From the NCBI RefSeq assembly GCF_031679605.1, contig NZ_CP117522.1, positions 3,224,001 to 3,288,000 on the forward strand: a DNA stretch of 64,000 bases. Reading direction: 5' to 3'. The DNA comes from Streptomyces luomodiensis. Its GTDB lineage: Bacteria; Actinomycetota; Actinomycetes; Streptomycetales; Streptomycetaceae. Both the position numbers and the translations under genes were made by a program. This document shows positions 51,442-60,729 of the stretch, piece by piece. Each line of letters starts with the position of its first letter. The first letter of the stretch is position 1. The notes beneath the pieces are model-generated. The model was not told the origin of the DNA. It saw only the letters and a list, made by a program, of their open reading frames with translations, and ran no database searches.

Positions 51442-52812
51442 TCAACCGGTGAGACGGGCGTGGAGCCGGCGGGCCGAGGTGTCGGTCAGGGAGGCGATCT
51501 GGTCGACGATCGCCCGCAGCCGGCCCCGGTCGTCCCCGGCCGCGTCGAAGAGCGCCCGGAACTGGGGGTCCAGGCCGTCGGGGGCGCGGGCGATCAGCGC
51601 CTCGCCCAGCTCGGCGATGACGACGCGCTGATCGGCGCGGACCAGCTCCTGATCGGCGCGCTGGATGACATAGCGGTCGGCCACCGCCTTGAGGACCGCG
51701 CACTCCAGACGGACGGCGCGGGGGACGACCAGCTCGGCGCGGTAGCGGGTGAAGCGGCCGGTGCCGTACGCCGCGCGGGTGGCGCGCTCGGCGGCCAGGC
51801 AGAAGCGGCCGATGAGCTGGCTGGTGGCGTCCTTGAGGCGGGCCTGGGCGACGGACGAGCCGTCGTAGCCGTGCGGCCACCACTCCTGGTCCAGCAGCCG
51901 GTCCAGCGCCTCGGCCAGCTCCGCGGGCTCGGCCCCCGGGGCGTAGCGGTCGGCGGCGACGGCGAAGACCTCGCGCCGCTCGGGCTCGGAGAGCAGGCGC
52001 GCGGGGTCGAGATGGCCGGCGTGCAGCCCGTCCTCCACGTCGTGGACGGAGTAGGCCACATCGTCGGACCAGTCCATGACCTGGGCCTCGAAGGTCGTAC
52101 GGCCCTCAGGGGCGCCCTGCCGGTACCACCCGAAGACCGGGAGGTCGTCCTCGTAGACCCCGAACTTCGGGGAGCCGGGGGTGCGCGGATGGCCGCCGCG
52201 CGGCCAGGGGTACTTGATGGCGGCGTCCAGCGCGGCGCGGGTGAGGTTGAGGCCGACGCTCACCGGCTCGCCGGTCTCCCGGTCGGGCACGAACCGCTTC
52301 GGTTCGAGCCGGGCCAGCAGCCGCAGCGACTGCGCGTTTCCCTCGAAGCCGCCGCAGGGCTCGGCGATCTCGTTGAGCACCTGCTCGCCGTTGTGCCCGA
52401 ACGGCGGATGGCCGAGGTCATGGGCGAGGCAGGCCATCTCCACCAGATCCGGGTCGCAGCCGAGGGCGGCCCCCAGCTCCCGGCCCACCTGGGCGCATTC
52501 CAGGGAGTGGGTCAGCCGGGTGCGGGGCGTGGCGTCGAAGGCCGGGGCGCGCCCGGCCGGTCCGGGGTCGGCGGCCGGTGCGGCGGGCACCACCTGCGTC
52601 TTCCCGGCCAGTCTGCGCAGCGCGGCGGAGTGCAGCACCCGTGCCCGGTCCCGCTGGAAGGCGGTGCGGCCCGGCCGCTTGTCGGGCTCGGGCGCCCAGC
52701 GCTCGAGGTCCGCCGCGGCATAGCCGGGGATGCGGCGGGTGTCGGCCTCGGGGACACCGGTCGGGGGAACCGGATCCGGTCCGGCCGGTTCAGGGGGTGC
52801 GCTGCGGCTCAT
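51442..52812 (-). CDS. dgt: dGTP triphosphohydrolase-like protein
   Basis: This 456-residue HD-domain enzyme hydrolyses dGTP or other dNTPs to nucleoside and triphosphate. It has [20 protein letters not shown] (His102), the metal motif [16 protein letters not shown] (His131-Asp132) and [16 protein letters not shown] with a further ligand Asp. Start ATG 52812 overlaps the end of the chelatase gene by four bases (ATGA). Control of dNTP pools fits its place near dnaG. Confidence 0.92.
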   Translation of the reverse strand: MSRSAPPEPAGPDPVPPTGVPEADTRRIPGYAAADLERWAPEPDKRPGRTAFQRDRARVLHSAALRRLAGKTQVVPAAPAADPGPAGRAPAFDATPRTRLTHSLECAQVGRELGAALGCDPDLVEMACLAHDLGHPPFGHNGEQVLNEIAEPCGGFEGNAQSLRLLARLEPKRFVPDRETGEPVSVGLNLTRAALDAAIKYPWPRGGHPRTPGSPKFGVYEDDLPVFGWYRQGAPEGRTTFEAQVMDWSDDVAYSVHDVEDGLHAGHLDPARLLSEPERREVFAVAADRYAPGAEPAELAEALDRLLDQEWWPHGYDGSSVAQARLKDATSQLIGRFCLAAERATRAAYGTGRFTRYRAELVVPRAVRLECAVLKAVADRYVIQRADQELVRADQRVVIAELGEALIARAPDGLDPQFRALFDAAGDDRGRLRAIVDQIASLTDTSARRLHARLTG

Positions 52813-53690
52813 ACACCGACGGTAGCCGCCGGGTGGGACACGGGCGCAGAGGCGAGGGCCTGTTCGTAACGGCGGAGTACGAGCCGTGCCACCGCCGGGT
52901 GGGCGCCGAGCGGGGCGGCCGCGACACCGGGGGCGGCGTGCGCGCACTGGGTGGCGAACCGGCCGGGTGCGGTGAAGTAGGAGGCGACCGCGATCCGGTC
53001 ACGGCCGAGCGCGGCCAGGTCCCGTACCGCCTCGGGCACGGTGGGCCCGGAGCCGGAGGCGTAGCCGGGCAGCACGGGCACCCCGCCGAGCCGGGCGCTG
53101 AGCAGGGCGGCGGTCCGGGCCGCGTCGACCGCCGCGTCCGGGTCGCGGGAGCCCGCGGCGGCCAGGACGACACCCGCCCGGTGCGGGACCGTGGCGGGCC
53201 GCCCGGCATGCGTGGGCCGCCGACCGGTCCGGGTCGGCCCCGGCCCGGTCCGCGCGGGACTCCGCCCGGCCTGGGGCGGTGCCGGCCATCCGGCCTCCGC
53301 GAGCCGGGCGTGCAGCGCCTCGGCGAGCAGCGGGTCCGGGCCGAGCGGCGCGGCGATCCGGACGGAGAGATGGGGCGCGGCGGCGACGGCGGCCGGGATG
53401 TCCTGCTTGATGTGGTAGCCGCGGCCGAGGAGCAGCGGAACGAGCACGGCCGCACCGCGCAGCGCGGCCAGCGTGTCGGTCAGCAGCGGCTGGTTGAGCT
53501 CGATGTGGCCGAGGCGTACGGGCAGTCCGGGCCTCAGTGCGCGGACGCGGTCCAGGAGGGCGGTCACGGTGCGCAGCGCCTCGGGGTTCCGGCTGCCGTG
53601 GGCCACGGCGACGAGCGTCGGCGGGCGGCCTACGGAGCGGCCGGAGGGGCCGGGGGCACCGGGGGGACCGGGAGGTGGCGACGCCGTCAT
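52809..53690 (-). CDS. Sirohydrochlorin chelatase (CbiX-type)
   Basis: This 293-residue protein inserts iron or cobalt into sirohydrochlorin. It has two tandem half-domains: the first with [14 protein letters not shown] and [20 protein letters not shown], the second with [13 protein letters not shown] and [14 protein letters not shown]. The catalytic His/Glu positions are in HGSRNPEA and the GYHIKQD loop. Start ATG 53690. It is divergent from the nitrate reductase gene, which needs no siroheme itself, while nitrite reductase does, so co-regulation with nitrate assimilation is sensible. A Pro/Thr/Arg-rich linker joins the halves. Confidence 0.88.
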   Translation of the reverse strand: MTASPPPGPPGAPGPSGRSVGRPPTLVAVAHGSRNPEALRTVTALLDRVRALRPGLPVRLGHIELNQPLLTDTLAALRGAAVLVPLLLGRGYHIKQDIPAAVAAAPHLSVRIAAPLGPDPLLAEALHARLAEAGWPAPPQAGRSPARTGPGPTRTGRRPTHAGRPATVPHRAGVVLAAAGSRDPDAAVDAARTAALLSARLGGVPVLPGYASGSGPTVPEAVRDLAALGRDRIAVASYFTAPGRFATQCAHAAPGVAAAPLGAHPAVARLVLRRYEQALASAPVSHPAATVGV

Positions 53691-53801
53691 GCCCAGAGCG
53701 TAGGCAGCGGCATATTGCGCCTCCGTTGCGTGGCCGTGACGGGTGGTTGCGGCGATTTCACCAGCCGCCGGGCGGCGCGCTGAGGTCCGGTTCCCGGGGC
53801 C

Positions 53802-53839
53802 GTAATACGAGATGACGCGGGCCGTAACACGGCCGTAGC
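53802..53839. promoter_or_regulatory. Candidate GlnR boxes between chelatase and nitrate reductase
   Basis: GTAAC-N6-GTAGC (53824-53839) and GTAAT-N6-TGACG (53802-53817) resemble the GlnR consensus gTnAc-n6-GaAAc. They are offset by 22 bp, two helical turns. GlnR is the nitrogen regulator of Streptomyces and nitrate reductase is a known target; the match is by eye. Confidence 0.5.
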
Positions 53840-53850
53840 ACGCTCTCCGC

Positions 53851-56055
53851 ATGGTGCACGTTCCCGAGGACCGCTCCCCCGCCGCCGACCCCGTCGACAC
53901 GCACTGCCCTTACTGTTCGCTCCAGTGCGGTATGACGCTGCGGCCGGTGCCGCAGGGCGCAGGACCGGACGGCGGACCGGACGGCGGACCGGGCAGCGGA
54001 CCGGGCGGCGTCGAGGTCCTGGAACGCACCGCGTTCCCCGTCAACCGTGGCGCGCTGTGCGGCAAGGGCCGCACCGCGCCCGCCGTGCTCTCCTCCCGGG
54101 TGCGTCTGACCGAGCCGCTGGTCCGCCGCCCTGACTCCGGCCGGCTCGAACCGGCCACCTGGGAGGAGGCCCTCGACCGGATCGCCGAGAGCCTGGCCGC
54201 CACCGGCCGGGCGCACGGCCGCGACGCGGTGGGGGTCTTCGGCGGCGGCGGGCTGACGAACGAGAAGGCGTACGCGCTGGGGAAGTTCGCCCGGGTGGTG
54301 CTCGGCACCTCGCAGATCGACTACAACGGCCGGTTCTGCATGTCCTCGGCCGCCGCCGCGCACCAGCGGGCCTTCGGGCTGGACCGCGGGCTGCCGTTCC
54401 CGCTGGCGGACGTGGCCCGCACCGGATGCGTCATCCTCGTCGGCTCGAACCTGGCCGAGACCATGCCGCCCGCGCTGCGCTATCTGACCGAGCTGAAGGA
54501 GTCGGGCGGCCGGCTGATCGTGGTCGATCCCCGGCGCACCCGTACGGCGGAGCAGGCGGATCTGCATCTGGCGCCGCGCCCCGGCACCGATCTCGCGCTC
54601 GCGCTGGGGCTGCTGCACCTGGTGGTCGCGGAGGGCCGGGTGGACGAGGAGTTCGTCGAACGGCGCACCAGCGGCTGGCCCGAGGCACGGGCCGCCGCGA
54701 TGGCCCACTGGCCGGAGCTGGTCGAGCGGATCACGGGCGTCCCGGTGCCCGAACTCCGCGCGGCGGTGGCGATGTTCTGCGACGCCGAGAACGCGATGGT
54801 GCTGACCGCCCGGGGCCCCGAGCAGCAGTCGAAGGGCACCGACACCGTCGGCGCGTGGATCAACCTGTGCCTGGCCACCGGCCGCGCGGGCCGCCCGCTG
54901 TCCGGCTACGGCTGCCTGACCGGCCAGGGCAACGGCCAGGGCGGCCGCGAACACGGCCAGAAGGCCGACCAGCTGCCCGGCTACCGCAAGCTGGCCGACC
55001 CGGCCGCACGCGCCCATGTGGCGGCCGTGTGGGGCGTCGAGCCCGATGCCCTCCCGGGGCCGGGGCGCAGCGCGTACGAACTGCTGGACGCGCTCGGCCA
55101 GGACGTCCGGGCGCTGCTGCTGATGGGCTCCAACCCGCTGGTCTCCGCCCCGCGCGCGGCCCATGTGGAGGCCCGGCTGCGGTCGCTGGACTTCCTGGCG
55201 GTCGCCGACGTCGTGCTCTCGGAGACCGCCGCGCTCGCCGATGTGGTCCTGCCGGTGGCCCAGTGGGCCGAGGAGACCGGGACCATGACCAACCTGGAGG
55301 GCCGGGTCATCCTCCGCCGGGCGGCCCTCACCCCGCCGCCGGGCGTCCGGACGGACCTGTGGGTGCTGGGCGGGCTCGCGGCCCGGCTCGGCTGGGAGAA
55401 GGGGTTCCCGGCCGATGCGGAGGAGGTCTTCGAGGAGCTGCGGCGGGCCTCGGCCGGCGGCCCGGCGGACTACTCGGGCATCACCTACCGGCGGATCGCG
55501 GAGGAGGACGGGGTGTTCTGGCCCTGCCCGGAGAGCGCGGACGGCGCCGGTCCGCATCCCGGTACGCCACGGCTGTTCCTCGACCGGTTCGCCACGGACG
55601 ACGGGCGCGCCCGGTTCGTCCCGGTCGGCCACCGCCCGGCGGCCGAGGAGCCGGACGCGGAGTATCCGGTGGTGCTGACGACGGGCCGGGTGCTGGCCCA
55701 GTACCAGTCCGGCGCCCAGACCCGGCGCGTCACCGAACTCAACGAGGCCGCGCCCGCCCCCTACGTCCAGCTCCACCCGCTGCTCGCCGAACGGCTGGGG
55801 GCGGACGAGGGCGCGCCCATCGCGGTGGTCTCCCGGCGCGGCCGCGCCGTGGCCCCGGCCCGCATCAGCCGGGACATCCGGCCGGACACGGTGTTCATGC
55901 CGTTCCACTGGGCGGGGCCGGGACGGGCCAACACGGTGACCAACCCGGCCCTGGACCCGGTGTCGCGGATGCCGGAGTTCAAGGTGTGTGCGGTGCGGCT
56001 GGAGGTGGCGGCGGAGGCGGAGGTAGCGGCGGAGGCGGCGCGGACGGAGGGCTGA
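53851..56055 (+). CDS. nasA: Assimilatory nitrate reductase, molybdopterin catalytic subunit
   Basis: This 734-residue enzyme reduces nitrate to nitrite for nitrogen assimilation in the cytoplasm. The N-terminal [4Fe-4S] ligands are Cys19, Cys22, Cys26 and Cys70 (HCPYCSLQCGM, GALCGKG, with Lys72 for electron transfer). The molybdenum ligand is Cys163 in YNGRFCMSSA. Other segments are GCVILVGSNLAETMPPALR, LTGQGNGQGGREHGQKADQL and the C-terminal MFMPFHWAGPGR-like part. A Gly/Pro repeat (GGPDGGPGSGPGG) is inserted between the iron-sulphur cysteines. Start ATG 53851 lacks a clear ribosome site. Candidate GlnR boxes precede it. Confidence 0.92.
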   Translation: MVHVPEDRSPAADPVDTHCPYCSLQCGMTLRPVPQGAGPDGGPDGGPGSGPGGVEVLERTAFPVNRGALCGKGRTAPAVLSSRVRLTEPLVRRPDSGRLEPATWEEALDRIAESLAATGRAHGRDAVGVFGGGGLTNEKAYALGKFARVVLGTSQIDYNGRFCMSSAAAAHQRAFGLDRGLPFPLADVARTGCVILVGSNLAETMPPALRYLTELKESGGRLIVVDPRRTRTAEQADLHLAPRPGTDLALALGLLHLVVAEGRVDEEFVERRTSGWPEARAAAMAHWPELVERITGVPVPELRAAVAMFCDAENAMVLTARGPEQQSKGTDTVGAWINLCLATGRAGRPLSGYGCLTGQGNGQGGREHGQKADQLPGYRKLADPAARAHVAAVWGVEPDALPGPGRSAYELLDALGQDVRALLLMGSNPLVSAPRAAHVEARLRSLDFLAVADVVLSETAALADVVLPVAQWAEETGTMTNLEGRVILRRAALTPPPGVRTDLWVLGGLAARLGWEKGFPADAEEVFEELRRASAGGPADYSGITYRRIAEEDGVFWPCPESADGAGPHPGTPRLFLDRFATDDGRARFVPVGHRPAAEEPDAEYPVVLTTGRVLAQYQSGAQTRRVTELNEAAPAPYVQLHPLLAERLGADEGAPIAVVSRRGRAVAPARISRDIRPDTVFMPFHWAGPGRANTVTNPALDPVSRMPEFKVCAVRLEVAAEAEVAAEAARTEG

Positions 56056-56090
56056 CCGTACCGCGGCGCGCATCAGGCTGGGCTGCCCGC

Positions 56091-56150
56091 TGCCCGGCGT
56101 GGTCGGGTGCGGGTTTCGCCTCGCGCCGTCGGCGCCGTTGAGCGGCGGCG
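56091..56150 (+). repeat. Dispersed ~55-bp repeat, copy C
   Basis: GGTCGGGTGCGGGTTTCGCC is followed by TCGCGCCGTCGGCGCCGTT and GAGCGGCGG. It matches copies A and B with about 80% identity by eye. It lies just after nasA and abuts the 31/46-bp array. Confidence 0.75.
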
Positions 56151-56153
56151 GAC

Positions 56154-56410
56154 CCGTGACCGGCGGGCGCCAGGGGCAGCGGGCCCGTGACCGGCGGGCG
56201 CAAGGGCCAGCGGGCCCGTGACCGGCGGGCGCCGGGGTGGCGGGCGCCGTGGCCAGCAGGCCCGTGACCGGCGGGCGCCGGGGGTGGCAGGCCCGTGGCC
56301 AGCAGGCCCGTGACCGGCGGGCGCCGGGGGTGGCAGGCCCGTGGCCAGCAGGCCCGTGACCGGCGGGCGCCGGGGGTGGCAGGCCCGTGACCGGCGGGCG
56401 CCGGTGGCGG
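56154..56410. repeat. 31/46-bp tandem array, seven copies
   Basis: CCGTGACCGGCGGGCGC (or a close match) starts at 56154, 56185, 56216, 56262, 56308, 56354 and 56385, giving spacings of 31, 31, 46, 46, 46 and 31 bp. The 46-bp unit is the 31-bp unit plus 15 bp, CCGTGGCCAGCAGGC. The array is between converging genes. Confidence 0.9.
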
Positions 56411-56438
56411 CTTCCGTACGCGACGGCCGGGGCCCGGC

Positions 56439-57428
56439 CTAGGCCTCCAGCTCCGCCAGATACGCCGCCCGCGTCTCCTCGTCCAGGAAGGCGGCCTGGA
56501 AGGAGTTGCGGGCCAGCGTCCGCAGCGTGGCCTCGTCGAGGCCGAGCGCGTCCCGTACGGCGATGACGTTGTCACCCAGGTAGCCGCCGAAGTAGGCGGG
56601 GTCGTCGGAGTTGACCGTCACCAGCAGGCCGGCGTCCAGCATCGCGGGCAGCGGGTGGTCCTCGAGGCGGTCGACGACGCGCAGCCGCACGTTCGACAGC
56701 GGGCAGACGGTCAGCGGGACCCGGTCCGCGACCAGCCGGGACACCAGCGCCTCGTCCTCCAGGCAGCGCACCCCGTGGTCGATACGGTCCACGCCGAGGA
56801 CGTCCAGCGCCTCCCACACATACGCGGGCGGCCCCTCCTCCCCCGCGTGCGCGACGCACTTCAGCCCGGCCTCCCGGGCCAGCGCGAACACCTCGCGGAA
56901 CTTCGACGGCGGATTGCCCACCTCCGCCGAGTCCAGACCGACGGCGGCGATCCGGTCCAGGTGGGGGCGGGCCGCCTCGAAGGTCTCCAGGGCCGACGCG
57001 GCGCTCTCGTCGCGCAGGAAGCACATGATCAGGCGCGTGGTGATGCCGTACGTCCGCGGCGCCGCGTCCAGCGCGCGGCCGATGCCGCGGATGACCGTGC
57101 CGATGTCGACGCCGCGTGCGGTGTGCGCCTGGGGGTCGAAGAAGATCTCCGCATGCCGGACTCCCTGCTCACGGGCGCGGGCGAGATACGCGTCGGTGAG
57201 GTCGGCGAAGTCGTCCTCAGTGCGGAGCACGGTCATCAGCGCGTAGTACAGGTTCAGGAAGTCCTGGAGGTCGCTGAAGGAGTAGGCGGCCCGCAGCTCC
57301 TCCTGGGTGGCGTACGGCAGCGCGACCCCGTTGCGCTCGGCGAGCGCGAAGGCCAGATCGGGCTCCAGGGTGCCCTCGATGTGGAGGTGGAGCTCTGCGG
57401 TGGGAATCGGCGGCACGACTGGGATCAC
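56439..57428 (-). CDS. Adenine deaminase-type member of the adenosine deaminase family
   Basis: This 329-residue zinc amidohydrolase has metal ligands His14 and His16 (AELHLHIEGTLEP), His194 (CVAHAGEEG, with Glu197 as acid), His218 (RIDHGVR) and Asp275 (NSDDPAYF). The EGTLEP opening and the segment GLDSAEVGNPPSKF are typical of Aah1-type adenine deaminases. True adenosine deaminases have DGSL at the opening position. Adenine to hypoxanthine in purine salvage is the best guess; modified adenines or adenosine are possible. Start ATG 57428. Confidence 0.85.
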   Translation of the reverse strand: MIPVVPPIPTAELHLHIEGTLEPDLAFALAERNGVALPYATQEELRAAYSFSDLQDFLNLYYALMTVLRTEDDFADLTDAYLARAREQGVRHAEIFFDPQAHTARGVDIGTVIRGIGRALDAAPRTYGITTRLIMCFLRDESAASALETFEAARPHLDRIAAVGLDSAEVGNPPSKFREVFALAREAGLKCVAHAGEEGPPAYVWEALDVLGVDRIDHGVRCLEDEALVSRLVADRVPLTVCPLSNVRLRVVDRLEDHPLPAMLDAGLLVTVNSDDPAYFGGYLGDNVIAVRDALGLDEATLRTLARNSFQAAFLDEETRAAYLAELEA

Positions 57429-57539
57429 CTGCTGGTTTCGCTGACGGGGGAGTCACTCAGCCTATCCGGGCGGCAGTCCCGGCCCGGGGCGATAGGCTCG
57501 GCGTCGCCAGCAGTGCACTCAGGGGCACAGGAGGCCACC

Positions 57540-57896
57540 GTGAGCAGTCAGCCGACCGAGGCGAGCGCTCCGCTGATCCCCATGCCGTCGCTGACCCCGG
57601 ACGCGCTTCGGGCAGCAGTCGCCGAGATTGTTCCGAGTCGCCTCCCAGAACTGAACGAGCATCTGGCGCGTGCGGCGACCAGCGCGCAGCGCACGAGCAG
57701 CGTGGGACCTCTGAGAGCCTTCACCGCACATTGGGGAACCGTCGTCAACATCGAACGCTGGCCACAGCGCGCCGCCCGCTTCCACTCCTGTGAGGAACTG
57801 GCCGCGGATCCGCTGGCCGACCCGGAAGACGCCCGCGCGGCGGCGAGCGAGATCGGCCACATCCTCCGGACCGCAGGCGAGGAGATCGGTGTATGA
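57540..57896 (+). CDS. Small DUF6247-like protein, first of a two-gene pair
   Basis: This 118-residue protein starts at GTG 57540 after CAGGAGG. It reads LTPDALRAAVAEIVPSRLPE, LNEHLARAATSAQRTSSVG and LRAFTAHWGTVVNIERWPQR. This architecture is common in Streptomyces as the first gene of a pair with a small RelE-like or unknown partner. Its stop overlaps the partner start as ATGA. An antitoxin role is inference from gene layout. Confidence 0.65.
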   Translation: MSSQPTEASAPLIPMPSLTPDALRAAVAEIVPSRLPELNEHLARAATSAQRTSSVGPLRAFTAHWGTVVNIERWPQRAARFHSCEELAADPLADPEDARAAASEIGHILRTAGEEIGV

Positions 57897-58140
57897 GTGA
57901 CGCGTGGGGGTGGGAGTACGACCCGGATGCGGAACACGTCGTGGGGGTCTTCCGCCGCACGTCGTCGCTGAAGTGGAACGGCTCGCCCATGAACTGGCCG
58001 TGCTGGGGAGAGACGCCGCCGAGGTGGGCGCCGGTCACCAGTCGCGCAATCTGGCTTTCCTGGATGTGGGGCTGCTGTACTTCCTGCCGGTGCCCAGCCA
58101 GCAACTGATCGCCGTGGTCCGCGTCACCTGGGCCGGGTGA
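57893..58140 (+). pseudogene. Frameshifted partner gene (toxin-like small protein)
   Basis: It starts at ATG 57893 with MSDAWGWEYDPDAEHVVG. The frame changes at a run of five G (57942-57946) and continues GLPPHVVAEVERLAHELAVL, then NLAFLDVGLLYFLPVPSQQL, ending VTWAG at 58140. The two pieces together give an ~82-residue protein of a kind common in Streptomyces. A one-base error, slippage or true mutation would all look like this. If real, the pair has lost its second protein. Confidence 0.7.
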
Positions 58141-58213
58141 GGCAACCGCCACCCCCCGCTTCCGCGTCACACAGCGCGACCGTGCCGGCGACGCGAAGAG
58201 GGAGAGGGAACGC

Positions 58214-59008
<795 letters not shown>

Positions 59009-59044
59009 TCGTCGCCGCTTCTCCGCCCGAGCCGTCGACCGGGC

Positions 59045-59368
59045 TCAGCCGATGGTCGTCTCCGACACCACCCACGCCAGATAGTCCTCGCTGCCGTTCA
59101 CGATCGGCATCGCGATGACCTCGGGCGTCTCGTAGTCGTGCGCCTCGCGGATATGCGCCTCCAGCTCGTCGTAGCGCGCGGCGGTCGTCTTGAACAGCAC
59201 CTGCCACTCGGCCGCCGTCTCGACCGTCCCCTCCCACCGGTACACGGATGTCACGGGCTGGCTGATCTGCGCACAGGCCGCCAGCCGGGCCTCGATCGCC
59301 CCCCGGGCCAGCGCCTCGGCCTTCTCGGGGGTGTCGGTGGTGGTCAGTACGGTCAGGTAGTCGGCCAC
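59045..59368 (-). CDS. cutA: CutA1-type divalent cation tolerance protein
   Basis: This 107-residue trimeric ferredoxin-like-fold protein has LTVLTTTDTPEKAEALARGA, RLAACAQISQPVTSVYRWEG and the signature EWQVLFKTTAARYDELEAHI. Start GTG 59368 gives VADYLTVL. Linked to copper or other divalent cation tolerance in E. coli; the cellular role is still uncertain. It is convergent with the SanA-like gene and divergent from the cupin gene. Confidence 0.92.
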   Translation of the reverse strand: MADYLTVLTTTDTPEKAEALARGAIEARLAACAQISQPVTSVYRWEGTVETAAEWQVLFKTTAARYDELEAHIREAHDYETPEVIAMPIVNGSEDYLAWVVSETTIG

Positions 59369-59492
59369 TGCTGCGGTACCTCTCTCCACGGCGCGGCTGC
59401 ACGGCGCGGCTGCGAACTGGCGCGTCCCACGGTAGCCGGTGAGGATTGAGGGAACCCGCCGACGATCAGACCGGACCGATCGAGGGGCACTC

Positions 59493-59852
59493 ATGGATGA
59501 CCTCACCACGCTCGCACGCCACCATCTGGACCAGGCGAAGGCCGATCCGCACGGGCGCAGCGCCCATCTGTTCCTGCATGACGGTCCGCTGCGGCAGAGC
59601 GTGATCGCCATGGTCTCCGGCTGCGAGCTCGATGAGCACAACGCCCCTCCGGCGGCCAGTCTCCAGGTGCTGCACGGGCATGTGCGGCTGACCGGCGGCG
59701 GTAACCGGCTGGATCTCATCGCGGGCCAGGTGCAGGAGCTGCCGCACGAACGGCACGGGCTGCGCGCGCTGGAGGACTCGGTGGTGCTGCTGACCGCCGT
59801 GACCGCCACACCGGGCTGTCCCACCCCCTACGAGCAGGTGACCACCGCCTGA
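59493..59852 (+). CDS. Small cupin-domain protein
   Basis: This 119-residue beta-barrel has the cupin-like order HLFLHDGPLRQSVIAMVSG, APPAASLQVLHGHVRLTGGG, NRLDLIAGQVQELPHERHGL. The metal-binding His/Glu positions are only partly conserved, so it may be a ligand-binding or structural member. ATG 59493 follows GAGGGGC. It is convergent with the gene at 59871, with no hairpin between. Confidence 0.75.
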   Translation: MDDLTTLARHHLDQAKADPHGRSAHLFLHDGPLRQSVIAMVSGCELDEHNAPPAASLQVLHGHVRLTGGGNRLDLIAGQVQELPHERHGLRALEDSVVLLTAVTATPGCPTPYEQVTTA

Positions 59853-59870
59853 CGGCCGCCGCGCGCCGCC

Positions 59871-60572
59871 CTAGTCCCCGCCGCCCCCGCCCCCGCCGCC
59901 CCCGCAGGAGTGGTGGCCGCCGCCGTGGCCCGCGCCGTGGTCGCCGCCGTGGCCCCAGCTCCACCAGGACGCGCCGTCCTGGGAGCCGGGGTGCGCGTCG
60001 ATGTCGTTGTCCTCGGCCGCGGTGATGACGAGGCGCCGGCCCCAGTAGCCCAGCCCACCGCTCGCGACGGGCGTGGCGTCGCTGACGGTGCGGCCGCGCT
60101 CCCCGGCCGGGAGGGCGGTGAGGCCGTGGAAGGCGTAGGAGGGGAACGTCTCGTCCTGCTCGGCCGCCTCCAGGAGGCGCCGGCCCGCGCGGGTGGGGCG
60201 GCGCCGGAGCGGGGTGAGCAGACCGCCGGCGGCGAGCCGACGTTGGATCTCCGCCACCTCCGGCCCGCCGCTCAGCGTGGTGACGGCGTCGTCCACCCGC
60301 CTGGGGCGGCGGGCGCACAGCCCGACGAGCGCGCGCTCCACGGGGTGGTCGGCCTGGTCGGATCGGTCGGTCTGGTCGGCCTGTGCTTCCTGGAGCCGGA
60401 CCCGGGCGCGCCGGATCGTGATGACGCCTCGCTCCTGGAGTGCGATGAAGACCGTCTGGACCACCCACGGCGGCCCGCCCACCAGATACGCGATGTCGTA
60501 GAGGTCCAGCGTCCGCGGCTCCGCCGAGGCCGGACGTCGGAACAAGGTCCCCATCGGAATGCCCCCGTCCAT
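59871..60572 (-). CDS. TIGR04222-type protein with Gly/His-rich Cys tail
   Basis: This 233-residue protein starts at ATG 60572; ATG 60554 has the better GGGGG site and gives 227 residues. It reads PRTLDLYDIAYLVGGPPWVV, then helical segments and an ending GHGGGHHSCGGGGGGGGGD. The opening and Gly-rich tail match the TIGR04222 membrane-protein family of Streptomyces, but here I see no strong membrane helix, so this is a short soluble version. Function unknown. A 12-bp repeat encodes SDQAD-like residues in the middle (TDRSDQADH). Confidence 0.7.
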   Translation of the reverse strand: MDGGIPMGTLFRRPASAEPRTLDLYDIAYLVGGPPWVVQTVFIALQERGVITIRRARVRLQEAQADQTDRSDQADHPVERALVGLCARRPRRVDDAVTTLSGGPEVAEIQRRLAAGGLLTPLRRRPTRAGRRLLEAAEQDETFPSYAFHGLTALPAGERGRTVSDATPVASGGLGYWGRRLVITAAEDNDIDAHPGSQDGASWWSWGHGGDHGAGHGGGHHSCGGGGGGGGGD

Positions 60573-60680
60573 CCGAACTGCTTTATTACCGTCAGTTTTG
60601 TCCTTTCGATAAGCGATGAACCTGATGGACGGCATTTCAGAGCAATATTTGAGGTTTCGCGATCGGTATGGCGCTTATGA

Positions 60681-60723
60681 GCGCGGTGGAAGCACCGGCC
60701 ACCGCCGGCTGCTTCCACCGCGC
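60681..60723. terminator. 13-bp perfect terminator stem
   Basis: GCGCGGTGGAAGC (60681-60693) pairs with GCTTCCACCGCGC (60711-60723). It lies 7 bp beyond the stop codon of the minus-strand gene at 60730 and should end its transcript. Confidence 0.85.
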
Positions 60724-60729
60724 GGCGCG

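Noticed and set aside
49711..52869. A plus-strand open frame of over 1000 codons
   Set aside because: It is antisense to dnaG, the FAD reductase and dgt, and its translation is low-complexity Gly/Ala/Val/Arg.
53758..56073. A minus-strand gene of about 770 codons
   Set aside because: It is the antisense of nasA, which has all iron-sulphur and molybdenum ligands.
56154..56410. CRISPR array
   Set aside because: The intervening sequences are not unique spacers but repeats of the same unit plus a 15-bp insert, and there are no cas genes.
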